Source of the DNA: Nephromyces sp. MM_2019
Lineage: Eukaryota; Apicomplexa; Aconoidasida; Nephromycida
Direction of reading: 5' to 3'
DNA: 10,000 bases
NCBI GenBank assembly: GCA_015657535.1
Contig: JADHZB010000847.1
Coordinates: 1 to 10,000, forward strand
The position numbers were made by a program, and so were the translations under genes. The notes under the pieces are model-generated. The model worked only from the letters and a program-made list of their open reading frames with translations. It was not told the origin of the DNA and did no database searches. How positions within the stretch are numbered: the first letter of the stretch is position 1; each line of letters begins with the position of its first letter. This document shows positions 1-9,020 of this stretch, piece by piece.

Positions 1-331
1 CATACTTTTATTTCAATTTTACATTCATCAAACATAGGGAAAATATTGATAAATTATCCAAATTGAATTTTAAAATTATTTTTTGTAAAGTGTGTGTATA
101 TATATCTCAAAATTACACACACACTCAAACATTTATCAATATATATATATATATGTACAAATTTTTGTATAATATCTAAAAAATACTTATTTAATTAAAT
201 TATTATTTACTTAAATAATAATTTTTATATAACACTTTTTTTCATCATATTCATTATACATCTCATTGCTTGTGTATATATGTGTGTGAGTGTTGTATGT
301 GTGTTATGAGTGTGTATGTGTCATGTTTGTT

Positions 332-335
<4 letters not shown>

Positions 336-361
<26 letters not shown>
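336..361. repeat. (TG)13 microsatellite
   Basis: A pure TG dinucleotide run of about 26 bases, followed directly by two copies of tttgtggga. It is the longest pure TG run in the left third of the window. Confidence 0.9.
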
Positions 362-362
<1 letters not shown>

Positions 363-1164
363 TTTGTGGGATTTGTGGGATTTTTGTATATATGTATAAT
401 TAAAATAATATGAAACTATATAAATATATGGGATAATAATAACAATTGAATAAATATAAAATTTAAATAGTTTGAAATAAATATAAAGAATTGAGATGCT
501 ATCAAAATCCTATTATTACATGCTATAATACAATAGCATTTTTAATCAAGCCTTTTTTTGTGTAAAATATATATACACACACACATCAATTAATATACTA
601 ATTTGTTCACACACACACACTAGTTGGTGCATAAGCTTATAGACACACAATTACTAATCGCACAGTCATGCAAACAGTAATGAATAATAATACACCTACA
701 CACATAAACCAAAGTTAATTTAAAACTCACATAAACATAAACAAACACACTCAAACACACAGATAGCTAAGTTTTCCCTCACGTTTATAAATATATATAT
801 TTATCTTACTACACTTTTTTTACACACCCAGATAATATTAATCATATTTATTCTCAATTATATATTCAATTTGTCATTGTATAATTTATTTCCTCTTACA
901 AACATTACTTAACATTATACACATAAAAGAACTATATATATTTATAAACTTGAACATCCTTCCGTATAATAAATACACACACATTCCCACCCGTATATGA
1001 AATCTCACACATAAACACACAAACAAACACACAAACAAACACACATATCCATATTATCAACAAATACAAACACACACAGACATATATCCTTATACAGAAT
1101 ATCACATACATAAACACGCATACATACTTAAAAACAAAACTCAATCTAATACATACACACACTC

Positions 1165-1307
1165 AGCACGCACACATACAAACACACACAAACTCAAACA
1201 GTACACAGATACACACACACACAGCACAGCACACACAAACACACACATACAAAGAGTACACACACACACACACACACACATACAAAGAGCACACACCACA
1301 CACACAG
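1165..1307. repeat. CA-rich low-complexity tract with a duplicated segment
   Basis: Almost continuous CA repeat that includes a pure run at about 1258-1280. The phrase acatacaaagag followed by t or c and acac occurs twice, around 1245-1262 and 1278-1296, so the tract grew partly by a longer duplication. It ends in cacacag immediately before the small open frame at 1309, so this end could serve as a splice acceptor. Confidence 0.75.
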
Positions 1308-1308
1308 A

Positions 1309-1470
1309 ATGGATACATTGATTGAAACATTATTTATTTATTTATTTAATTTATTTAAAATTTGTTTGGCGCTATTTCCGTTGATTTTCATCGCCGCAAT
1401 TTTCATCTTCAACACCAACACAAATACAAAAAAACCCAAAAAACCTGATTTTTCATTTGATGTAGATTAA
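1309..1470 (+). CDS. Possible small single-span membrane protein, 53 residues
   Basis: ATG to TAA open frame that I do not recognise. It begins MDTLIETLF, has a strongly hydrophobic stretch at about residues 18-34 (KICLALFPLIFIAAIFIF) and ends in a polar tail NTNTNT-KKPKKP-DFSFDVD. This is the pattern of a one-span membrane protein with a basic then acidic tail. Coding is favoured by the abrupt change from CA repeats to varied codons (GCG, CCG, ATC GCC GCA) and by G+C above the surroundings. The start is uncertain: the frame stays open upstream through the CA repeat, and cacacag lies just before the ATG, so this could instead be a terminal exon of a + strand gene or follow a 5' UTR intron. 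With no family match it could also be chance. Confidence 0.45.
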   Translation: MDTLIETLFIYLFNLFKICLALFPLIFIAAIFIFNTNTNTKKPKKPDFSFDVD

Positions 1471-2412
1471 GATGAATATATACATATATATACATGTGTA
1501 ATTAGGTTAACATGATTCTACACACCTTTTTTAAATCTATAATAATGTGTGTACTTATTGATTTATGTGTGTACATTAATATTTATATAAATAAAATAAT
1601 ATATATATTTTTTATATACACATTGTTTGATTTATATACACAGATATATATATCTATTTTTAATTGGCATGTCTGCAAACCCAAAAACCATACATACACA
1701 CATAGGTACAAATATATACACACACATTATTTAACACTTTCAAAATATTAAGTTTGCTAAGATTTTTATTGTGTATTTCTTTTGAGGTATACCTTGTTAA
1801 AATATGTTTTACGTTCATAATAAAAAAAATTTTATTAAAAAAAAAATAAAAATTATATTTCCTAATTGATTGAATATATATATATATGTATAGGTGTGTA
1901 TATATTCGATGTGTGAGTGTGTGTGTGTATAATTTTGTGTTTGTAGATATATATTGTATGTGTGTATAATTTTGTGTTTGTAGATATATATTGTATGTGT
2001 GTATAATTTTGTGTTTGTAGATATATATTGTATGTGTGTGTATAGATATGAATGTAATATATATATAAGTGTAAGTGTATATAAAAATTGTGTCTTAGTA
2101 TAAAATAAATATATATATATATTGTGTGTATAAATGTGATTATATTATTATGTGTGTATAGATGTATAGATTGTGTATATATAGATATGTTAGATGATTT
2201 GATAAAAATAGTGTATCCAGGCGTATATATAAATATATATACTATGAATAAAATTTACAGAAAAAAAGAGTATGATTCGATGTAATTTTAAAGGTGTTTA
2301 AATATACACATATATGTGTAATAACTGGGCAAATATATATATACAAAAATAATTAATATTTGAAGTCGCTCTTAGATGATGATAAAGTGTTTGCTTGTGT
2401 GTATTGTGGATG
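1471..2412. other. Non-coding spacer downstream of the HAD gene
   Basis: No supportable gene. The stretch holds TA runs, CA-rich patches (about 1680-1730) and TG-rich patches (about 1890-2180), plus the three-copy 37-bp tandem repeat. The + strand open frame at 1512-1751 is mostly Ile, Tyr and His from TA/CA repeats and I do not call it. The right part should contain the 3' UTR of the HAD gene, which ends at 2413 on the - strand. I could not fix a poly(A) site. Confidence 0.6.
1928..2038. repeat. Tandem repeat, 37 bp x 3, identical copies
   Basis: Three back-to-back copies at 1928-1964, 1965-2001 and 2002-2038. Each contains tataattttgtg, tttgtagatat and atattgtatgtgtg. I find no mismatch between copies, which suggests recent duplication. 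The copies are flanked by further TG/TA sequence. Confidence 0.95.
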
Positions 2413-5400
2413 TCACTCCATTCTTTCTTTCCTGTATAAATAAAGAAGATGTGTGTGTAAATGTGTATTTGATTATTATTCAACTAAATGTAAGCAAAAA
2501 ACTTTTTATTTATAATGTTAAGATGTAAAAAAATTGATATCTAATTATAAACACAAACTAGGTATTATAACATATATAAGATCAGCTCTCTCATTATAAA
2601 TTTGAACACAAAGATTTGGGGGTTTTATGTATACATACACACACACACATGCGTACCTTTCTAAACCAATTTTTAAACTCTTGGGATGGGAACATAATTT
2701 CTCAAATTTGGCGTATAGTAATTCGAGTTGTTTAGCCTATAAAACATTTCAGAATATAATTAATAAAACTTACACACAAATATGTTTTATAGGCTATGAT
2801 ATCAAAAATGTATATAAAAATATATGTGTGTGTAAACTCACCAATTCGTCAGGATAAGGCTCATCTCGAAATTTTATTGTCTTTATGAGGGCTTGTGAAA
2901 ATTCTCTGTAAGTAGATGTATACAGACGGATGTGTGTTTATATATATACAAACCTTGTGTTTGCGTACATATGACTTATTGAGTGATATCTAAAAAAGCG
3001 GTGCATGTTATATTATATATATATGTGTGTGTATATGTATAAAAATAGTATTTACTTTCCCATCACTTGAACAGCTTCCATTTCAATTTCAGAATCGCCA
3101 ACAGAAATTAAGTTTGTTATAATTTGTGAATTGAGTTTATCTTTGACTGATAAAAATGCTCTAATCTGTTTGATAAATAAACACACATAATAATAGATAT
3201 ACATAGTAAGAGCAACTTGTAAACAAATAAATTATTTCTAAAATATTATATACTCACATCTAAATATAAAAGTTAATATTCTATAGTAAATGTGTATTTT
3301 CTGTTTAATTACAACTACATTTATATCTATTGTATTTATAAGTTGTGTTGCTATATGAATATATATAGATATATGTGTATGTGTGCTTAGTACCTTCCAT
3401 TCATGAAAGTTTCCTGGACAAATATCTTCAAAATGTTTACGGGCTGATATGACGGTAATTCTGTACAATAGAGCAAATTTATATGTGTAAAATGTATATA
3501 TAAGTTGAACCATGTTACAAAAGTAAGTTTGTTGGATGTGTAAAACATAAGATTCTATCTAGATTAAATAAATAAATAATATTACTGTCTAGTCATTGAT
3601 GAAAAATGTACAAAAAGTAGTATCAGCAAGAAATTTAATAACTTATACATGTGTTTGTGTGTGTGTGTAATTGTATATCTCACCTTTGTAAAACTGGATA
3701 TAAATCGGGTAAATATTTCTTAGATGAGTACTGTACCCAACCTTCTCGTGCATTTGTTATAATAAATAATTTGCCTAACGTCATAGCTAACTCTAATAGT
3801 AATCTCTGTTACGAACACAAATAATTTTTTACATATGAGATTTAGTGATTGTGTATACACACTAGCAAGTAATTAGCTGAGAATTTATATTATAGATAAT
3901 AATATATGTAGGTGAATATAACAATAATTTATTACCCCATATTTTTGTATAGATTCAAACTGTGCCCTGGTATCTGGTAGCTTGATTTGCTCCTCAGAAA
4001 AGCAATTAATAAACGATGTGCAAAGTAGTGTATCATCCCAGTCAAAAATGCACACTAAATATAAGAAAATAATAAAATAAATGAGTATAAATATGTATCT
4101 ATAAACTTATGTCTAATGTCGATGGACTTGTCAATGTTTACTATACAGTGATTAAAATCATTTTAAGTGATTATGTGGATATAGTTATAGTCAAAGTGAT
4201 AGATTCATAAATGAGAAGTGATGGTATAACTCACATATAATGTTTATTCGTGTAAAACATACCTGTTTGGTGTGTAGGTGGCTTCTTAGAATTTGGAATC
4301 CAAACATTCCTGTGTAAATAGTGATGTATATATATGGTTATTTCCAATTAGACTAATTATAATTTTATAATTTGAAAGATATATAAACACTTTGAAATAA
4401 AAATACACTATACGAATTGTATTTATATAAAGAAAAAGGGTAAACTATTAGAAATCAATGTTAAAATGTGCTTGAAATTTTATTTATGTCTGAAATGATT
4501 GAAAATGTATTTTAAATATATTAATGTTTCAAATGTTTGAGTTCATATTGACTAGCATATGATTTTTGCAAGATCATCATTAATATTATGTTTAATTGTT
4601 CATAAGGTTGGACATAAATAGACACTAAGCAATGTGGAAACTCACGCATAGCTCAATCTTCTTAGATAATTTAATCGGAAATCATCTCGACTATTTATTG
4701 GATTGAAATTAAGCTCGAAATTGGTCTCTTCTTCAGCTTTTGTTTGTATCTCATCATCTGTATTATCAACTTCATCAAATTTTTGGTTTGCACCAGGAGA
4801 GTTATTTTGTGATGATTCTGTAATTCAAAAGTGAAATAGCAAGATCAATTCAATAGCTATAAATATTTCAACAAGAACTTTAGTTGGATAGTATGTTTGA
4901 CAAAGTGATTATTTTATCTATCCAATTACATTAAAAAATATCTTTGTATTTGATTTGTGGTTTCGGATTGAAATTTCAATGTAAATTGCGACAAAAAAGG
5001 ATATATCCCTTTGTGTATAGTTTTAAAGTTCGAACATAGAGTTGTAGTCTTTATAAGTTGTGAAATAAATAAATAGATGGTTAAATATAAAAGTGATGTC
5101 ATAAATACAGTGTGGAATAGCAAAGTCATTAGGCAACTACAGCGTGGAATAGTTAAGTCATAGGAACATAAATTTTTCAACTTGGGAAAGGAATAAGTAA
5201 TTAACTACAAATTTATCAAATCTGTGTAGTAGGCAAAGATAAGGGATTGGGTATAGCACCTTAAAATGCAATCTATTTGTATATATTAAAGTAGTTTAAT
5301 TGATAATATCATTTATTGAAGGTTGTTCTATAGCTTATGTTACCTCTTATATACCTCAATTTCTTTCGGAATGTAGGTTTGTGAGAAGGTTCTACAAACT

Positions 5401-5497
5401 CTCTGTCTTGGGTATTAGTTTGAGTTTGTGGCAAATTGGGTGAAATCAATCCAATAGATTGGAAGAATTTAAAACGCGATGAATTAGAACTATCCAT
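2413..5497 (-). CDS. HAD-like hydrolase with DWDDT motif, ten exons, complete
   Basis: Probable phosphatase-type hydrolase of the haloacid dehalogenase superfamily; substrate unknown. Exons (- strand): 5497-5344, 4817-4646, 4309-4263, 4054-3936, 3805-3684, 3460-3394, 3165-3056, 2905-2842, 2736-2657, 2431-2413. All nine introns are GT-AG, phases agree, and the 954 coding bases give 317 residues. The HAD motifs are in order: motif I CIFDWDDTLL with Asp129 nucleophile and Asp131 acid/base; motif II IITNA with Thr181; motif III Lys227 in HEWK; motif IV SVGDSEIE with Asp251 and Glu255. Residues 1-105 are polar (Ser/Asn/Gln, then acidic), with no signal peptide or membrane segment, so a soluble protein is likely. 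An in-frame TAA upstream of the ATG supports the start. The last exon supplies only RKERME and the stop, and is the least certain. Confidence 0.87.
5107..5161. repeat. Pair of 23-bp direct repeats in intron 1 of the HAD gene
   Basis: The segments 5107-5129 and 5139-5161 match at 20 of 23 positions (acagNgtggaatag, two variable bases, aagtcat) and start 32 bases apart. They lie in the 526-base first intron and are unlike the TG/CA repeats elsewhere. The - strand open frame across them (4926-5180) is not needed: exon 1 joins exon 2 in phase without it. Confidence 0.75.
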
Positions 5498-7457
5498 CGA
5501 TTTAAGAGTTTAGGAAATTAAGATATTAGTGTGTGTAGAGCCTCCTAATATTTCATTATGAAAAGAGCCTTATAAATTATTGTCTTTAAAATTATGGAGA
5601 GTGAAGCTTTGTAAGTAGTAGATGTGTGTAGGAAGCAGGGTAATGTCAAATATATAACTTATAATAGATTAAAGTGATAAAAATATGTTACTGTTATATT
5701 CAATGTGTGTATGTTTTCTATTCAATTTTTGAATTTTACAATTTCAAAAATATATTTTGATTGTATGTATATAGATGAGTTGGCGTACGTGAGACTTAGG
5801 TGGTGTTGTATGTGTATAATTTTAATTTATTTTTTTCAATTTGATGCGTGTTTGTGTTATGTGAGTTCAATTATATAAATTTTTATTACTATTTATAACT
5901 CTAATTATGTATATTATTAAGTATTCTTTTGTTTAATTTATAATAATTATTATATCTATATATATTTGTCTATTAATATATATACATAAGGTTTATATCT
6001 ATAATATATATATATATATGTATATGTGTACGCATATATCATATATGTGCAATATATATTTTTGATGTGTGTGTTTATAATATATGTATATATTATGTGT
6101 ATAGGCTCTATTTTTATGTGAATATTATATATTATAGGTCTGTTTGAAATTATTGTATTAGTGTCAATATATGGTTTGTGTCTGTGTATTTATTGTCTGC
6201 GTGTGCATATATTGTATGTGTGTGTATACACTGCATGTGTGTGCGGATACATTGTATGTATGTATGTTTTATTGTTTTATTTTAGATCTTCAATATTTGT
6301 TATAATAAAATATTTTTAAATTAAAATTCTTATCTATTCTGTTGTAATATAACTTGCATTAAATTTGTTAAGAAAAATGTTATTTATAAATATTTTCATG
6401 AAAATTTACACCCGAAACAAAATTATACAGCTTAGAAATATAAAAATGATGGGTTTAGATAGATAAAATTGCAAGTAATATTATAAGTTTAAAAAATACT
6501 TCAGATAACATATATACATACTAAAAAAGCATACATATTCAGACACTTAATTATTTACGTTTTTACATATACATATGTGTAGGAATATAAATATATACGC
6601 ACTGAAATATATACATATATATATAATATGTCCAGGGATATGCAAATCATACATATACATATGCATACACACCTAAACATCACAAATACACATCGCATTT
6701 ACACACATTGCTTATACACACATTATATTTATACGCTCATGAATATAAACACACGCACATACATACACGCAAATATATATACACATACACACATTCATAC
6801 GCAGTTGTATTTATTTAAAAGTTAAAATTAAAGACTAAGTAATAATTATTAAGCAAAATTTAATTAAAGTATAATTTTGTCAAAATCTAATAAATTGCTG
6901 AAATGTGCGTATTTGCTTAGAGTTGTGTGTGTGTTAGTATTAATTTAAACTGTGTAAATAAGTATGTGTATGAATATGAGTGTGTCGTGTGTGTATATTG
7001 TGTGTGTTTGAATTCTAATGGAGAGGGTTTACAAAATTATTTTAAATTCAAATCCTGCGATGTTCAATATATATATATGTGTGTATTTGAGTTTATGGGT
7101 GTGTGTATTTGATTAAAATTTTCGATTAAACAAAAATTTACACATCTTTAAATTTAGCTACTTAAACTATATTATATCTAATTTATACTTATTGTTTGTG
7201 TGTAATTTATATTATTTATTTTATGTTTTAAATTGCATGTGTGTGTGTATTTATGAATTTGTGTGTGTGTGTGTGTATGTAGATGTATATATATATATAT
7301 GTCAGATCATTCTGTGCAATCAAATCGTAACAATTCAGTATATAAAATTGAGATGTGTGTAAATTTTTAAATTATTTTACTTTTTTTATAGATTTACACA
7401 CATTACACACTATACTTTCCACTCTACCAAAAAAATAAATGTGTAAGATATGGCTTA
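5498..7457. other. Intergenic spacer between the cullin 3' end and the HAD gene 5' end
   Basis: About 2 kb with no supportable gene. The left part (5498-5800) should hold the 5' UTR and promoter of the HAD gene; no motif can be named with confidence. 5820-6160 is A+T-rich with TA runs. 6160-6270 is TG-rich. 6290-6510 is A+T-rich but non-repetitive. 6520-6800 is CA-rich on the + strand. 6900-7310 is TG-rich again. The + strand open frames at 6628-6825 and 6927-7112 are translations of CA or TG repeats (His/Thr/Tyr or Cys/Val/Tyr) and show no domain. The right end should contain the cullin 3' UTR. Confidence 0.6.
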
Positions 7458-8982
7458 CTAATTATATGTATAGATATTGGGGTCCGATGGACTAACAAAT
7501 ATATTTGACTGTTCTACTAAATTTTTCAAACGATCTTTAAATAACTAATAGAAAGGTATATTAATATGTGTATATATATCTGTGTGTGTGTATATATATC
7601 TGTGTATATGTGTATATTTGTGTGTAATTGTGCTTTTTGTGTGTGTGTGCAACTATATATATATATAGCTATATGTGTAGGGGTGTAGGAATTTTTGTGT
7701 GTGGGGGGATTGTATATATGTATACGTGTGTATATGTATATGTGTGTATGTGTATATGTGTGTGTATCTGTATATTTGTGTGTATGTGTATATATGTGTA
7801 TATGTGCGTGTATGTATATATGTGTTTATATGTAGGTATACCTGTTCATCTAAGTCTTGGTGATTAAGACTATCACGAGTCTTGCTCAAGAGATCTTGAT
7901 AATTAATTTTCTAAATTTACACACACACACAATTTTAATAAAAGTTTGTATGAGTTTTCTTATACTTTCAATGTGTGTTACTCAACACAATTATAAATAA
8001 ATATATATATATAATTGTGTTGAGTATAAATATACTTGTTTGTATGTATGTATGTTTATATAATTCTGTCTGGTGTATGTATGCTTTATATGTTTGTAAG
8101 TATTTGTGTGTTTGTGTTTATGTGTATATATATGTATAAAAGTGTGTGTATGTATGTGTGTGTATATGAATATGTGTGTGAATATTGATGTGTGTGAGTG
8201 TTTACATACCCCAGGTGATTTGACATTTCTAGCAATTGCAGCATCAATAACAGTAATGTTATTTTTTAAACTATTTGTACCTAATAAAATGTTTAAAATG
8301 ATGAATAAATAATGCGTTAGAAAATGTGTAAAAAATTGTTTTAGAAAATGTGTGAAAAAATTTGTAAAATAGTGAGTAGATTAGTGTGTAAAATATGAGT
8401 AAAATAATGTAACATACAGTTTGTAAAGTATGTGTAAAATAGCGTGTAAAATAATGTATCAAAGTTGTATGTATTGATATTTAAATAATAATAATAATAT
8501 ATCTATATATATGTGTGTGTATGTGAGTAAATGAGTGTGTGTGTGTATATGAGTCAATATGTGTGTGTATATTTTAACTTACGATATGATTCTGCTTTAG
8601 TAAAAGTGGGGATGGGTAATATAACGATTTCTTCTGGTGATTCAAATTCAGTGTTAGCTGAAAACTGCAATTTATATAAAATTTATATAAAATATATAAA
8701 TGTGTGTGTAATGATGTGTGTGTGTATATACGTGTGTAAAGAAGTGTGTGTAAAGAAGTGTGTGTAAAGAAGTGTGTGTAAAGAAGTGTGTGTAAAGAAG
8801 TGTGTGTAAAGAAGTGTGTGTAAAGAAGTGTGTGCAAAGAAGTGTGTGTAAAGAAGTGTGTGTAAAGAAGTGTGTGCAAAGAAGTGTGTGTAAAGAAGTG
8901 TGTGTAAAGAAGTGTGTGTAAAGAAGTGTGTGTGAAGAAGTGTGTGTAAAGAAGTGTGTGTAAAGATGTACAAACACACACC

Positions 8983-9020
<38 letters not shown>

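Larger units (their letters stand above)
1..1308. other. Non-coding A+T-rich spacer with TG-rich then CA-rich blocks
   Basis: I see no supportable gene here. Bases 1-250 are plain A+T-rich DNA with short TA runs. About 270-370 is TG-rich and contains a pure TG run followed by a doubled tttgtggga. About 570-1307 is CA-rich on the + strand. The open frame on the - strand at 932-1162 is translated CA/TA repeat (Cys-Val, Tyr and Ile) and has no protein-like composition. A 7-bp inverted repeat (atgctat/atagcat, about 520-539) is too short to interpret. Confidence 0.6.

Noticed and set aside
932..1162. - strand 76-codon frame that could look like a membrane protein
   Set aside because: The composition follows from CA/TA repeats read in reverse. 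There is no polar and hydrophobic segment structure apart from the repeat.
2298..2483. - strand open frame of 61 codons continuing past the last HAD exon
   Set aside because: After splicing at 2431 the phase differs from this frame and meets TGA at 2415-2413. The open frame itself is not used.
2627..2857. + strand open frame of 76 codons
   Set aside because: It lies over HAD exons 8 and 9 and the intron between them on the opposite strand, and shows no domain of its own.
7020..7056. Possible - strand exon after an acceptor-like gaacatcgcag
   Set aside because: The frame after it stops within ten codons in the best reading and joins to nothing recognisable.
7628..7889. Overlapping + and - strand open frames rich in Cys-Val-Tyr or His-Thr-Tyr
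   Set aside because: These translate TG/TA repeats in a cullin intron. Only 7842-7910 on the - strand is real coding sequence.
8106..8312. + strand open frame with a hydrophobic end (about 8214-8310)
   Set aside because: It is the opposite strand of the cullin neddylation exon 8280-8210. The - strand reading has matching splice sites, phases and a known motif.
8732..8966. CRISPR array
   Set aside because: The units abut with no spacers, the period is 14 bases, and the setting is an intron of a eukaryotic gene.
8574..8981. Long - strand open frames of Thr-His-Leu-Phe repeats, up to 135 codons
   Set aside because: They are readings of the 14-bp array in three frames and run through the splice sites of a real cullin exon at 8664-8583.
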